This document shows positions 42,965 through 52,480 of a DNA stretch of 64,000 nt, piece after piece (within the stretch, counting starts at the first letter, position 1; the number at the start of each line of letters is the position of its first letter). The notes beneath the pieces are model-generated. The model did not search any database, had not been told where the DNA came from, and saw only the letters and a list, made by a program, of their open reading frames with translations. A program made the position numbers and the translations under genes. Origin of the DNA: Pseudooceanicola sp. HF7 (GTDB lineage: Bacteria; Pseudomonadota; Alphaproteobacteria; Rhodobacterales; Rhodobacteraceae); the NCBI RefSeq assembly GCF_011806405.1, contig NZ_JAATOW010000008.1, positions 81,635 through 145,634 on the forward strand. The letters are read 5' to 3'.

Positions 42965-43759
42965 ATGTACAATTTCGAGTTCGTCAAACCCGCTACTCTG
43001 GAAGAGGCCATTACCGCCCTTGCTGATGAAGAGGCGCAGCCGCTTGCCGGTGGGCAGACGCTGATTCCAACCATGAAGCAGCGTCTCAACGCACCGGGAA
43101 AGCTTGTGAGCCTTTTGGGGATCGAAGCGCTGAACCACGTGCGGATGGAGGATGGTCAGTTGGTCATCGGGGGCACCACCCCGCACGTGACCGTCGCAGA
43201 AAAGGCTGCTGCTGATTTTCCGGCATTGGCCGCACTTGCCGGCGGGATCGGTGATCCGGCGGTTCGCAATCGCGGAACAATCGGCGGCAGCCTGGCGAAC
43301 AATGACCCGGCTGCCTGCTACCCCGCAGCCGCGCTGGCCTCCGGGGCGACAATCCTAACAGATCGGCGAGAGGTCGCGGCTGACGATTTCTTCCAGGGCA
43401 TGTTCACCACCGACCTGGAGGAGGGGGAGATCGTGATCGGGGTCCGTTTCCCGGTTCCCGAAGCCGCCAGCTACCAGAAATTCGAACAGCCTGCGTCCCG
43501 TTTTCCCATGGCGGGCGTCTTCGTGGCGCGGTTCGCCGACGGAGTTCGGGTTGCCGTGACAGGCGCATCGGAAGAAGGGGTGTTCCGCTGGAGCGAAGCG
43601 GAAGAGGCCCTCTCGGCAGATTTCGCGCCGGAGGCGCTGGAAGGACTGAGCTTGCCTGCCGACGGCATGATCGGTGATCTGCACGGCAGCCCGGAATACC
43701 GCGCCCACCTGGTTGCGGTTATGACCCGCCGCGCTGTTTCTGCGGCTCTTGCTGGATGA
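42965..43759 (+). CDS. FAD-binding subunit of the CO/xanthine dehydrogenase family (CoxM-like), orphan
   Basis: A 264-residue medium-subunit flavoprotein with both FAD motifs: PLAGGQTLIPTMKQR (about 26-40) and NRGTIGGSLANNDPAACYP (about 102-120). These subunits pass electrons between FAD, [2Fe-2S] and molybdopterin subunits in a three-part hydroxylase. No large or iron-sulfur subunit gene is in the window; the neighbours are a glycosyltransferase and a convergent glycosylase. The ribosome site AAAGGGA is present. It may serve a complex encoded elsewhere or be left over. Confidence 0.9.
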   Translation: MYNFEFVKPATLEEAITALADEEAQPLAGGQTLIPTMKQRLNAPGKLVSLLGIEALNHVRMEDGQLVIGGTTPHVTVAEKAAADFPALAALAGGIGDPAVRNRGTIGGSLANNDPAACYPAAALASGATILTDRREVAADDFFQGMFTTDLEEGEIVIGVRFPVPEAASYQKFEQPASRFPMAGVFVARFADGVRVAVTGASEEGVFRWSEAEEALSADFAPEALEGLSLPADGMIGDLHGSPEYRAHLVAVMTRRAVSAALAG

Positions 43760-43766
43760 CGATTGC

Positions 43767-44978
43767 CTAGGGCTGGCTGGCTGCCAGCCAGTCTGGGCCC
43801 CAGTGAAGTCTATCCAGCCCGGCAAAGCGCGCGACACGTATGAGTTCGGCTTCCAGCCGGGCAATCCGTCCTGCGCCGAAACGCACGCCTTCCTCTGGCC
43901 AGAGGCGGGCGATGTCGAGCGTGCCACTTTCCCTGTTTGCCTTCATGTCGATCCTGCCAACCAGCCGATCACCTTCCAGCAAGGGAAAGACGTAGTAACC
44001 ATAGCTACGTTTCGGCGCCGGAACGAATATCTCGATCCGGTAGTGGAAGCCAAAGAGCCGTTCTGCCCGCTTTCTGTCACGCAAGGCAGGATCGAACGGG
44101 CTTAACACGCGGATCCGCTTCGGCGGGTCGGGCAGGGTGACGGTGCTTTCCAAGGTGCCTGGGCGCAAGTAGACGCGGCGGCGGCCCTTGTCACATTCAA
44201 CCTCAGCCTCGATCAGGCGTCCCGCCTGGAGTTCCGCCTGGCACCAGGCCCGGCTTTCCTTCGGAGTGGCGATGTCCCAGAAGGCGGCGATTTCCCCCCT
44301 CGTGGCGAAGCCCAATCGTTCAAGCGCCGCGTTGTTCAGCCAGTCCAGGCTTTCCTCCAATGGAACCTGTTCTGTCTGCGGGCCGAGGACGCGGTCAGAC
44401 AGGTCGTAGTACTTCCGAAAGCCCTGCCTGCGGGACACGGCCAATTCCCCGCTGCGCCATAGAAACTCCAATGCCGCCTTGGAAGGGTGCCAGTCCCACC
44501 ACCCCGTGGATTTGGTGGCTTCTTCGGACTTGAGATCGGCAGAGCAAACCTCACCGTGCTGCGCGACGTGGTCTTTGACCTTCCGCAGCTCCTCCAGGAA
44601 CGCGGACCCCTGCCATCTTGGCCAGCGCGCACGCATCTGGTTGGCATCCCGCTGAAAGCGATGCCGGATATGGGGAAGAAATTCCGTCGGCAGGATTGCC
44701 GCGTCATGTGTCCAATGTTCGAACAAGAGGCGGTCGCGTTCGATAAGTGGGGCCAGGTTGCCTGGCCGGTATGCGGGACGCCGGGCGTAGAGGATCATGT
44801 CGTGGGCGCGGGCCAAGGTGTTGACGGAATCCACCTGAACGAAGCCAAGGTCGCGGACCAGCCCGGCCAGGTCCGCACCCTTTCCGCTGCCCTTGGGCGG
44901 TTCCCCTAGCAAGTGGCGATGCAGGAAGAGCTTTCGGGCGCCGCGATTGTCCAGCAGCGGAAGCGCGTTCTCGGCCAT
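43767..44978 (-). CDS. YcaQ-type DNA interstrand cross-link glycosylase (HTH_42 family)
   Basis: A 403-residue protein of the YcaQ/AlkX winged-helix family. Recognised by the LGFVQVDSVNTLARAHDMILYAR start, the FEHWTHDAAILP segment, and the C-terminal RIRVLSPFDPALRDRKRAERLFGFHYRIEIFVPAPKRSYGYYVFPLLEGDRLVGRID block, each in family order and at the usual length of about 400. E. coli YcaQ unhooks DNA cross-links by base excision; the QxD-type motif is seen as QVDS. It lies 33 bases after the LacI-type gene on the same strand and convergent to the CoxM gene. Confidence 0.9.
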   Translation of the reverse strand: MAENALPLLDNRGARKLFLHRHLLGEPPKGSGKGADLAGLVRDLGFVQVDSVNTLARAHDMILYARRPAYRPGNLAPLIERDRLLFEHWTHDAAILPTEFLPHIRHRFQRDANQMRARWPRWQGSAFLEELRKVKDHVAQHGEVCSADLKSEEATKSTGWWDWHPSKAALEFLWRSGELAVSRRQGFRKYYDLSDRVLGPQTEQVPLEESLDWLNNAALERLGFATRGEIAAFWDIATPKESRAWCQAELQAGRLIEAEVECDKGRRRVYLRPGTLESTVTLPDPPKRIRVLSPFDPALRDRKRAERLFGFHYRIEIFVPAPKRSYGYYVFPLLEGDRLVGRIDMKANRESGTLDIARLWPEEGVRFGAGRIARLEAELIRVARFAGLDRLHWGPDWLAASQP

Positions 44979-45011
44979 GGGATCCTTTGGCGCGTTGGGG
45001 CTCTTGCGCGG

Positions 45012-46037
45012 TCAACTGAGGCGCAGCGTATCGCCGAAATTGATGGTTGGGGTCAGCTCAACCTTCCCAGCGGAGGGGGCATCGGAATTTTCCGCATGGG
45101 CCAGGATGATTTCGGCCGCGCGTCGACCGATCTCTGTCCTGCAGGAATCCATCGTGGCGAGCTTGCAGGGCAGGCCCTGCAGCAAAGACACGTCATTGAA
45201 GCCCGCCAGACCGATCTTGTTCGGGATGTCGTAGCCCTGTTCGATCATCCAAAGAAGCCCGCCCGCGCCGACGATGTCATTGGAATAATACAGACAATCC
45301 AGATCTGGCCTCCGGGCAAGAATGCTTTGCGTCATTTCACGGCCCTTCGCCAGGGCTGAGCCTTCGCTGTAGAACTCGGTATCCGCGATTTCGATCCCGT
45401 TCTTGGCCAGCGCCTCGGTGAAGCCTTCAAAGCGTTTGCGCGCGCGATGGTCAGCGCCCAACCGCGTGCCCAGGAACCCGATCTTGCGATAGCCTGCCCG
45501 CAGAATGGCGCGGCCCATTTCCCGCCCGGCCCGACGATGAGAGATCCCAACTGCTGCATCGATGGGGCTGCCATCGGTGTCCATGATCTCGACCACCGGG
45601 ATGCCTGCCGCCTGGAGCATGGCGCGGGACGGGTCAGAGTGTTCCAGGCCGGCGATGATGACACCGGATGGCCTCCAGGAGAGCATCTCATACAGAACCT
45701 TTTCCTCCTTTTCTGGAAGGTAATCGGTGATGCCGACCACAGGCTGCAAAGGGGATGTCTCGAGAACGCGTGAAATGCCGGTCATCACTTCAGGGAAGAC
45801 CATGTTGGACATGGAGGGGATGATGACGGCAACGAGGTTCACGCGCTGGCTGGCCAAGGCGCCGGCGATCTTGTTGGGCACATAGCCCATCCGTTTCGCA
45901 GCCGAGAGGACCTTGAGGCGGGTCGCCTCGGACACATCGCCCCTGTTTCGCAGGACGCGGCTGACGGTCATTTCCGAAACGCCGGAGGCTTCGGACACAT
46001 CTCTGAGGGTCAACGGACGTGTGGGAGGTTTGGACAC
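45012..46037 (-). CDS. LacI-family regulator (GntR gluconate-repressor-like)
   Basis: A 341-residue LacI protein with an N-terminal helix-turn-helix (TLRDVSEASGVSEMTVSRVLRNRG), hinge helix (NKIAGALASQRVNLVAVIIPS) and a periplasmic-binding-like sensor domain. The core resembles the gluconate-type GntR repressors (MSNMVFPEVMTGISRVL, GFNDVSLLQGLPCKLATMD). Start at GTG 46037 chosen because AGGA lies 8 bases upstream; the TTG at 46043 is too close to it. No sugar-acid genes lie beside it, so its target must be elsewhere. Confidence 0.9.
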   Translation of the reverse strand: MSKPPTRPLTLRDVSEASGVSEMTVSRVLRNRGDVSEATRLKVLSAAKRMGYVPNKIAGALASQRVNLVAVIIPSMSNMVFPEVMTGISRVLETSPLQPVVGITDYLPEKEEKVLYEMLSWRPSGVIIAGLEHSDPSRAMLQAAGIPVVEIMDTDGSPIDAAVGISHRRAGREMGRAILRAGYRKIGFLGTRLGADHRARKRFEGFTEALAKNGIEIADTEFYSEGSALAKGREMTQSILARRPDLDCLYYSNDIVGAGGLLWMIEQGYDIPNKIGLAGFNDVSLLQGLPCKLATMDSCRTEIGRRAAEIILAHAENSDAPSAGKVELTPTINFGDTLRLS

Positions 46038-46198
46038 GGGCAATTCCTGATATGAATGCCCGATGCTAGCCCGCAGGTAGTCATGTCTTCAAGTTAACTT
46101 TGCCATCCAAGGAGATGCGCGAAGCTGTCGGCAGGGCTAAGTTTGTGCCCGAATGCAGCCAGCATCAAAGTGCTGACTGCCTGAAGGCTTTGGCCTTT

Positions 46199-48577
46199 TC
46201 AGAACTCAGACCATTCATCATTGCTGGCCCCCGGGGCGCTTGCGGCAGGTGCGTTTACCACTGCCCGCGCCGGTTCGGACTTTGCCAAACGCGGGGTGGT
46301 CGACCGGGCCACATCGCGTACCTTGCTGTCGTCGCAATGGAAGCTTTGGGAGATACGGTTAAGCTTGGCCGCTTCACCCACCATGACCTTTCCAGTGCCA
46401 TGCACCTGCGAAGCCACGGCTGCATTCTTTTGCGTCACCTGGTCGAGCTGGTCGACAGCGGTGTTGATCTCTTCCAGGCCCACGGATTGCTCGCGCGCGG
46501 CAGTGGCAATGGATGACACCGATGCGGAGACCTTGTCGAACTCACCGATCAGCGTTTCGAAGGACTTCCCGGCCTTTTCGACCAGCTCGACACCCCCGGT
46601 CACGTTAGAAGCAGATTCCACGATCAGCGTGTTGATTTCTTTCGCGGCGTCGGAAGAGCGCTGCGCCAGGGCGCGCACTTCGGATGCGACCACGGCGAAA
46701 CCACGCCCGGCCTCCCCTGCGCGGGCCGCTTCCACGCCCGCGTTGAGCGCAAGAAGGTTTGTCTGGAACGCCAAGTCCTCGATCACGCTGGTCACCTGGG
46801 TGATTTTTTGGGACGAGGAAGAGATCTTGTCCATAGCCACCATCGCCTCGGACACGACCTGCCCGCTCTTGGCAGCATCTGCCTTAGCGCGGCTCATGAC
46901 CCCATCGGCTTCAGAGGCGGAGTCCGCGGTGGATTTCACGGAGGCTGAAAGCTGAGTGATCGCGGCGGCTGTCTCCTCTAGGCTCGCCGCTTGTTCAATT
47001 GCACGCTGGCTTAGGTCGTTGGACGCGTTCTCTACATCATGGGCGTTGTTATCGATTTCCCTGGCAGAGGAAACCAGCTCGGAAATCGTTTCGTTCAGTT
47101 TCAGGATTGCGGCGTTGAAGCCATTGCGCAGGGCTTCGTAATCCGCAGCAAATTCAGAACGGATGATACCGGTCAGGTCCCCGTCGGCCAGTTGACTGAT
47201 CGCAGAGGTCAGGTGCTGCACGACGTGTCTTTGCTGTTCGGCCTGCTCTTCCTGTTGTTTGCGCTGACCCTCTGCGACCGAAAGCTTGCCGCGCAGGTTC
47301 TCCAAGTTGCGGGCAAGGCTGCCCACGTCGTCGCGGCGTTCCGTCATCGGAGTGGCCGTGGCCAAATCCCCTTCAGCAACACGGCTGATCGCTTGACCGA
47401 CGAGAACGAAAGGTTTTGAAATCGACTGTCCGATCATCACGCCGACGATCGTAAGCACTACCATCAAGGCGCCAACTTGCAGGTAAAGCTGATTGCGCAG
47501 CCGGACCACGGGACGGAACAGTTCTTCTTCGGCCTGTTCGACAACCACATCCCAGGTTGCCCCGTGAAACTCGATCGGCTTGCCCATCATGGCGACCTCA
47601 GTGCCCACCAACCCCGTGCCTGCAACAAATTCCGAGGAATCGGCTGCCAGCATCTGGAAAAGGACCTCGTTTGGGGGAATCTGCGACAGGATTTTCGGCC
47701 CATCGGCAAAACGCGTGCCGCTGCGAAGCATGTGGTCGCTGCCGACAAGATAGGCCTCTCCAGTTTCGCCCAGGCCCCTGGGATCGGTCAGGATCGCGTT
47801 TATACGATCGGTCGGCATGTTGTAAATCAGCGCGCCAAGGGGCGCGCCGTCGCGGCCCAGCACCGCTGTGCCAAGGAAGCTGGCCGCGTCGCCGTCCGCG
47901 GCTGCGTAAGAGCTGAAGTCCGCGAAGGCGATCTCTCCGGTCGCAGAGGCGATGGCCTGCTGGAATGCGATGGCAAGCCCACTGTCCTTGTAGGGGCCGG
48001 ACAGAAGGTTGGTGCCGAAATCCACTTCCTTTTCAACGGAATAGACCACGTTCCCATCGCGATCGACAAGGTACAGGTCTTCAAGGTCGCGCACAGAGGC
48101 AAACTCATCAAGGAACGGGTGATACTTCGCATGGGTCCGGTCGTACTGTGGGGCGCTTTCGCCAGCCATCAGCAGATCCCGGTCGCCGCGCGGGTTCGGG
48201 TTGTCGTAGATGTAGTCGCGCTGAAGGACTTCTGTCGGGTCGCCGTCAGTCGCCGTCCAGGCCAGCATGAAACTGTTCAGAGCCGCCCCCACGGCCGGGT
48301 CGCCGGATTGTGCCACCAGCAGCCCCTGGGTCTCTTTGAGGACAGCTTCAAGCTGGGCCGCTCGGCTTTCCGTCAGGACGAGGAACCTATTGTTCAGCTG
48401 CTCTTCGAGGGTGCTTCTGGATCCCAGGTACGCGGTCGTCGTTAGTGCCGCAGCCACGACCAGCCCGAAGAGCGTTAATATGATGGGTAGCTTGACGGCA
48501 AGCTTCACGTTGCTCAGCATCGAGAAAGGAGAGCCCTTCGCGCCCTTGGTCGAGGCGGAGTGTTCAGTTGCGGTCAT
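46199..48577 (-). CDS. Methyl-accepting chemotaxis protein with periplasmic Cache-like sensor
   Basis: A 792-residue chemoreceptor. One membrane helix at about 30-50, a periplasmic dCache-like domain (about 55-355), a second helix (about 365-390), HAMP, a second HAMP-like stretch, then the signalling hairpin with its tip [34 protein letters not shown]. The last residues, EWSEF, fit the pentapeptide that tethers CheR/CheB in high-abundance receptors. Start at 48577 with an AAGGA ribosome site; the frame runs on to 48748. The ligand is unknown. Confidence 0.92.
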   Translation of the reverse strand: MTATEHSASTKGAKGSPFSMLSNVKLAVKLPIILTLFGLVVAAALTTTAYLGSRSTLEEQLNNRFLVLTESRAAQLEAVLKETQGLLVAQSGDPAVGAALNSFMLAWTATDGDPTEVLQRDYIYDNPNPRGDRDLLMAGESAPQYDRTHAKYHPFLDEFASVRDLEDLYLVDRDGNVVYSVEKEVDFGTNLLSGPYKDSGLAIAFQQAIASATGEIAFADFSSYAAADGDAASFLGTAVLGRDGAPLGALIYNMPTDRINAILTDPRGLGETGEAYLVGSDHMLRSGTRFADGPKILSQIPPNEVLFQMLAADSSEFVAGTGLVGTEVAMMGKPIEFHGATWDVVVEQAEEELFRPVVRLRNQLYLQVGALMVVLTIVGVMIGQSISKPFVLVGQAISRVAEGDLATATPMTERRDDVGSLARNLENLRGKLSVAEGQRKQQEEQAEQQRHVVQHLTSAISQLADGDLTGIIRSEFAADYEALRNGFNAAILKLNETISELVSSAREIDNNAHDVENASNDLSQRAIEQAASLEETAAAITQLSASVKSTADSASEADGVMSRAKADAAKSGQVVSEAMVAMDKISSSSQKITQVTSVIEDLAFQTNLLALNAGVEAARAGEAGRGFAVVASEVRALAQRSSDAAKEINTLIVESASNVTGGVELVEKAGKSFETLIGEFDKVSASVSSIATAAREQSVGLEEINTAVDQLDQVTQKNAAVASQVHGTGKVMVGEAAKLNRISQSFHCDDSKVRDVARSTTPRLAKSEPARAVVNAPAASAPGASNDEWSEF

Positions 48578-48810
48578 TTCGTCATCCTTTTCCGCGCCGT
48601 TGGTGCTGGCCCGTGTCACGCCTTCGGAGAGCTGGCTGGTGGCTGGGACTCTCTTCATCCGGCAGCAGGGATGACAGGAACGCTTTAAGGACAGCTTAAA
48701 TGCGGCGAATGGCAGGTGAATGACGTTGGGAAAATGTTTCGACTTCAATCGACATCCGCGTCGACTCCGTCGATGACAAGGCTTTCGTGACCTTGTAAGA
48801 GGGCTCCGGC

Positions 48811-48887
48811 GGCCCCGTGGCTCAACTGGATAGAGCAGCCCCCTCCTAAGGGGCAGGTTACAGGTTCGAATCCTGTCGGGGTCACCA
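48811..48887 (+). tRNA. tRNA-Arg (anticodon CCT)
   Basis: A complete cloverleaf of 77 bases. The acceptor stem GGCCCCG pairs with CGGGGTC (one G-T), followed by A and an encoded CCA. The anticodon arm GCCCC-CTCCTAA-GGGGC gives anticodon CCT (48845-48847), reading AGG. The T arm contains GGTTCGAATCC. It marks the left edge of the catabolic island. Confidence 0.97.
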
Positions 48888-48909
48888 CCATTCCGCTAAG
48901 CTCGGCTGG

Positions 48910-48961
48910 TTGAAAATAGATCTATCAATGAGGTATATAGTAGAATAAGAATTGTGGTTCT
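48910..48961 (+). promoter_or_regulatory. LysR-gene promoter with AGAAT-N4-ATTCT-type operator
   Basis: TTGAAA (48910-48915), an 18-base spacer and TATATA (48934-48939) form a good promoter. The site AGAAT-TGTG-GTTCT (48948-48961) follows directly at the start-point region, with one mismatch to the palindrome shared by other island promoters. An extra AGAAT half-site is at 48942-48946. Confidence 0.6.
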
Positions 48962-48991
48962 ATAATTGTGTCGGCTTTAGGAGGAGGGGCG

Positions 48992-49894
48992 GTGCGCTAC
49001 AAGAAGCTTGACATGAACCTGCTCGCGGCCCTCGACGTGATGCTGCGCACCCGTAGTGTCTCCATGGCGGCGGAGGAGATGTTCATCACCCAGTCGGCTA
49101 TGAGCAATGCTCTTGGAAGGCTCAGGGACTACTTTTCGGATCCGCTGTTGATCCAGGTAGGTCGTCAGATGGAGCTTTCGCCGCTCGCGTTGAAGATTCA
49201 GGAGCCCTTAAGGGAGATCATCCTTCAGATCGACGGCTCGATCCTTTCGCCACCATCCTTTGACGCAGCGACAAGTGAGCGTGAGTTCACGGTTGTATTG
49301 TCTGACTATTCACTCGCGGTGCTGGGTGAGAAAGTGAGCCAGCGCGTGATAGAAGAGGCGCCGAACATTCGGCTGAACTTTCGCCCCCAACTCGCCTCTC
49401 CCGAAAAATTGCTCGAGCGGGGCGAGATCGATCTTCTGATCGTGCCTGAGTCGATCGCAATGGACGGCCACAGCAGCGAGCCGCTCTTCGAGGACCGGCT
49501 TGTCGTGCTGGCTCCGATTGCATTCCAGTGCGCGGAGAAACTGGACCGGGAGCGTTTCGTTAACGCGCAAATGGTCGTGATGGAGCCGTTTTTCGGTCAG
49601 GAGAGCTTTGGTAGCATCGCGATGCGTCGGATGGGCCTCGAGCCGCGCAAATCCATTTCGACCTTTGCTTTCAACTCGATTGCCGATCTGTTGCACGGGC
49701 CAAATCACCTCGCGCTTCTGCAGGAGCGTTTGGCGAAGCGGGCGGCCGCATCTGGCAAGTTTCGCGTGTATGAGCCGCCCGTCGAATTTCCTGTGTTGCG
49801 TCAGACGATGCGGTGGCATCGACACCGGTCGCGGGATCCGGGGCTGATCTGGCTGCGGCGTTTCTTTTCCGACTGCGCACAGACGGACACCTAA
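48992..49894 (+). CDS. LysR-family regulator (NodD-like subgroup)
   Basis: A 300-residue LysR protein. The helix-turn-helix is LDMNLLAALDVMLRTRSVSMAAEEMFITQSAMSNALGRLRDYFSDPLL in the N-terminal 65 residues, typical of the NodD/NocR-like branch. The rest is a ligand-binding domain (REFTVVLSDYSLAVLGEKV onward). The GTG at 48992 has AGGAGG 8 bases upstream; the frame opens 24 bases earlier. Branch members often respond to aromatic or flavonoid-type ligands. It heads the catabolic island, with an operator of the shared type in its promoter. Confidence 0.9.
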   Translation: MRYKKLDMNLLAALDVMLRTRSVSMAAEEMFITQSAMSNALGRLRDYFSDPLLIQVGRQMELSPLALKIQEPLREIILQIDGSILSPPSFDAATSEREFTVVLSDYSLAVLGEKVSQRVIEEAPNIRLNFRPQLASPEKLLERGEIDLLIVPESIAMDGHSSEPLFEDRLVVLAPIAFQCAEKLDRERFVNAQMVVMEPFFGQESFGSIAMRRMGLEPRKSISTFAFNSIADLLHGPNHLALLQERLAKRAAASGKFRVYEPPVEFPVLRQTMRWHRHRSRDPGLIWLRRFFSDCAQTDT

Positions 49895-50055
49895 AGATAG
49901 AGCCCGTATCCGAACGCCGTTGGTGACTTTGGCGTTGTCCCGCAAATCAGTGCGGCGTAGCCGGCACCACTGCGTTGAAGAAGCTTGGCAAGGCGCTTCA
50001 GCGCTCCGCCTTCGAAAAGGAATTGCTCGGAATAGGTCGGTTGGACGGATTTCAT
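49891..50055 (-). CDS. 54-residue ORF, possible truncated N-terminus of an iron-containing alcohol dehydrogenase
   Basis: A short frame with a GAGGCAGG-type ribosome site starts MKSVQPTYSEQFLFEGGALK and continues RLAKLLQRSGAGYAALI. The F-x-GGALKRL and following beta-strand resemble the N-terminus of Fe-ADH/maleylacetate reductase proteins, which are about 350-390 residues; this one stops after 54. It follows an AGAAT-type operator and ends overlapping the stop of the convergent LysR gene. It may be a remnant or a chance frame. The family link is tentative. Confidence 0.4.
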   Translation of the reverse strand: MKSVQPTYSEQFLFEGGALKRLAKLLQRSGAGYAALICGTTPKSPTAFGYGLYL

Positions 50056-50131
50056 AGGCCTGCCTCAGAACTAGTTTACCCTCCCCGTCCTCCTCTTACC
50101 CCTTCAAGGCAGGATATAAAAATGCGAATTT

Positions 50132-50145
50132 AGAATACTAGTTCT
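50132..50145 (-). promoter_or_regulatory. Island operator copy, AGAAT-ACTA-GTTCT
   Basis: One mismatch to the perfect 5-4-5 palindrome shared in the island. It overlaps the stop codon of the TetR gene and lies 77 bases upstream of the short 54-residue frame on the minus strand. Confidence 0.5.
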
Positions 50146-50797
50146 GCATTTCCTGCATGCCGTGCGCGCCAAGGTAGGCGAGCAGCATGCGGCTTGTCTC
50201 TTCCTTGATCCAGGACCAGCCCACTTGATTGATCTCGCCGCGGGTAGACCCCAGGCCAAGAAAATTGCCGTAGGTCGAATAGGACGACATCACGCAGTAT
50301 CGGAAGACCTGCTCGGCGTCATCGGTGGAAAGCTGGTTCGCACGGGTCATGAGAAGCGACACCACGCCGTCGCTGAATTGCCAGTAGGACCGGCTGCCGG
50401 CTTCGGAGATGACTGGATCATTTATCGCGCGGATCATGTAGGCGCGCAGGAGCGGTGCATTGTCACGCAGGATTTCCGCGATTCCGTCGAACAAGCGGGG
50501 AACAATATCTTGCAGCGGAAGTTCGTCCCAGACGGGATCTTGGAGAAGCGCCCGATGGGCGGCGTCCATCTCTTCGAGAAGGGTGTTGTGTACGAAATGG
50601 ACTAATTCGTCCTTGCCTGTGAAGCGTCCGTAAAGGGAACCAACCGAAACGCCGGCGGTGCTCGAAACCTGCTGCAGCGTGAAGCCCTCGTAGCCATGCT
50701 CCGCCATAAGCTTGCGTGCCGCGGCGACTAACTTGGCTTGGCTAATACGGCTACGGCGCTGCTTGGGTTCCTTCTTCAGTCCTGTGCTCTCTGCCAT
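50138..50797 (-). CDS. TetR-family regulator, proposed controller of the island
   Basis: A 219-residue TetR protein with the helix-turn-helix at about 18-62 (RISQAKLVAAARKLMAEHGYEGFTLQQV, then GVSVGSLYGRFTGKDEL) and an all-helical ligand domain. The ATG at 50797 has no clear ribosome site but is the family start. A degenerate copy of the island palindrome (50858-50871) lies upstream, which suggests self-regulation. Because TetR proteins usually bind short palindromes as dimers, this is the best candidate to read the shared AGAAT-N4-ATTCT sites. The ligand could be the glycoside or its aglycone. Confidence 0.88.
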   Translation of the reverse strand: MAESTGLKKEPKQRRSRISQAKLVAAARKLMAEHGYEGFTLQQVSSTAGVSVGSLYGRFTGKDELVHFVHNTLLEEMDAAHRALLQDPVWDELPLQDIVPRLFDGIAEILRDNAPLLRAYMIRAINDPVISEAGSRSYWQFSDGVVSLLMTRANQLSTDDAEQVFRYCVMSSYSTYGNFLGLGSTRGEINQVGWSWIKEETSRMLLAYLGAHGMQEMQN

Positions 50798-50857
50798 GTC
50801 GTATTACGCTCGCGTTGAATCCTGCCATAATGGAGTAGCTTTTCTCTACCCGAATTA

Positions 50858-50871
50858 GAACAGATATTATG
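50858..50871 (-). promoter_or_regulatory. Degenerate island operator upstream of the TetR gene
   Basis: AGAAC-AGAT-ATTAT, one mismatch in each arm to AGAAT-N4-ATTCT, preceded by AATT as in other copies. It sits 61 bases upstream of the TetR start, in the gap after the MFS gene. Confidence 0.45.
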
Positions 50872-50937
50872 ATCGGCAACGTCGAACACAACAAGGACGG
50901 GGCATAGGCCCCGACCTTGTCCGTGCCTGACTGGCAG

Positions 50938-52164
50938 TCAGGCGGTATTGGCGATGCGCAGGGCTCGTCCTCGCGGCGATGCGGCGAATGCAAACATCAG
51001 CACCGCGATGACGAGGCTCACTGGGCCGAACACCTGGAACGGATAGAGCACGCCCTCTCCGGCCCACCCCCGAAACGCGCTGAAGATCAGTGGGCTGACG
51101 AACATGCCGGCGAAGAAGGCGCTTGACCAAGCGCCCATAGCGCGCCCCCTGTGAGCTGGGCCAAACAGTGATGAGACCCAGAAGATCATCGCGCTGACCG
51201 CCATGCCCGCTCCGATTTGCTGAACGAAGGCCGAAACGCCCATAGCGAATTCGTTGGTCGAGAAGCCGATACCAAGCATGCCGATACCGATAAAGACCAG
51301 CATCACGCCAAGGACCTGTTCGGGGGACAGACGTTTTGAGCTGAAGCTGAAGAAGAGCGCCCCGGCGGGAACTGCCAGCGAAACGATCGACATGACCAGG
51401 CCTATCCGCCCCGGAGGCGCGTTGTTCAGCGAATGGAAGGCCGACCCACCGTTTATAGTGTAGATGTAATAGAGGATCGCAAGAACGAAGGTGATCCCAG
51501 CAACAGCGGCAATGCGGCCCCAGGGAAAGGTCGTGTCATCGATCTCGGGTTCGTCGGCGTGGCGGGTAAGCACCTCGGGCTCGAACATCCAGACCAGCAT
51601 GGCCAGGAAAAGTGGGAATGCCACGATGTAGATCCAGAAGGCGCCGTTCCAATGAATTTCAGTCAAGTAGCCAGAGCCTGCGATCACGGCACTGGCAGCG
51701 AGCGGCCCAACGATGCCCTGCACCGTCAGCCAGAACCGCCGACGATCCATGCCGAAATAGTCCATCATCATTGTGTTGGCGATGGTCAGCACGATAGCCT
51801 CGGAAAGACCCACTCCTAGCCGGCTGGCAAAAATGGCGCCGAGGTCGTGAAGATACAGCGGCATCGTCCCGCAGATCCCGTAGAGAAGCGTAGAGCACAG
51901 CAGCAACTTGCGCCGGCCCACCGCGTCCGCAGCCCAGCCGACGAAGGGGGCGGAGATGGCAATCATGAGCCCGGGGGCGGTCAACATCAGGGGGATCAAG
52001 GTGTGGGCATGGGGCGTGTCTGCGAAATGCTGGATCAACGTCGGCACCGCAGGCACCAACGAGATAATGGCCATGATCGGCAGAAACGCGGTGATGGCCA
52101 TGACGATCCCTTGAGGGACGCCTGCCTGTCGGGGTCCAGCATGGGACGGGGCGGCGGTGTTCAA
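50938..52164 (-). CDS. MFS transporter (12 membrane helices)
   Basis: A 408-residue major facilitator. First helix GIVMAITAFLPIMAIISLVPAVP; the loop 2-3 signature GWAADAVGRRKLLL (GxxxDxxGRRK) is near 75-90. Twelve hydrophobic helices are predicted. It starts on TTG with a strong AGGAGG 8 bases ahead; the nearby ATG is out of frame and stops at once. It probably imports the island substrate or a breakdown product. The direction of transport cannot be read from sequence. Confidence 0.88.
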   Translation of the reverse strand: MNTAAPSHAGPRQAGVPQGIVMAITAFLPIMAIISLVPAVPTLIQHFADTPHAHTLIPLMLTAPGLMIAISAPFVGWAADAVGRRKLLLCSTLLYGICGTMPLYLHDLGAIFASRLGVGLSEAIVLTIANTMMMDYFGMDRRRFWLTVQGIVGPLAASAVIAGSGYLTEIHWNGAFWIYIVAFPLFLAMLVWMFEPEVLTRHADEPEIDDTTFPWGRIAAVAGITFVLAILYYIYTINGGSAFHSLNNAPPGRIGLVMSIVSLAVPAGALFFSFSSKRLSPEQVLGVMLVFIGIGMLGIGFSTNEFAMGVSAFVQQIGAGMAVSAMIFWVSSLFGPAHRGRAMGAWSSAFFAGMFVSPLIFSAFRGWAGEGVLYPFQVFGPVSLVIAVLMFAFAASPRGRALRIANTA

Positions 52165-52480
52165 GACATTCTCCTCCTATTGTCTTGATGTCGTTTCCTC
52201 TGCGACATAAGAACAAAAATTTCAATTCGATTTTTGAGACCGGCCGCAGTTTCCTTCGGCTCTCCCTCGGCGAACACGGTCTCATTGTCGGTATCGCTCC
52301 AGAGGGTAGACACTCACGGTCGATGAGCAGAAATGAATATTCCCCATTCACCTATTCGCGCGCTGAATGCTCGGGCCCGCGGTGGCATCAAGCTGCTGAA
52401 TTGAAGCATGACGGGAATAAATTGTCGGTTTCCGGGAGATCCTGCCTATGTCACGGCGACTATCTGTGAGGGAGGGAAAG
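52165..52480. other. Divergent intergenic region between MFS and GMC genes
   Basis: About 316 bases that must hold the promoters of both genes. A weak match to the island palindrome, AGAAC-AAAA-ATTTC, lies at 52210-52223 (four mismatches-or-fewer type, low confidence). Nothing else is clear. Confidence 0.35.

Noticed and set aside
52210..52223. Seventh copy of the island palindrome between the MFS and GMC genes
   Set aside because: AGAAC-AAAA-ATTTC has too many mismatches to count; kept only as a weak note in the intergenic entry.
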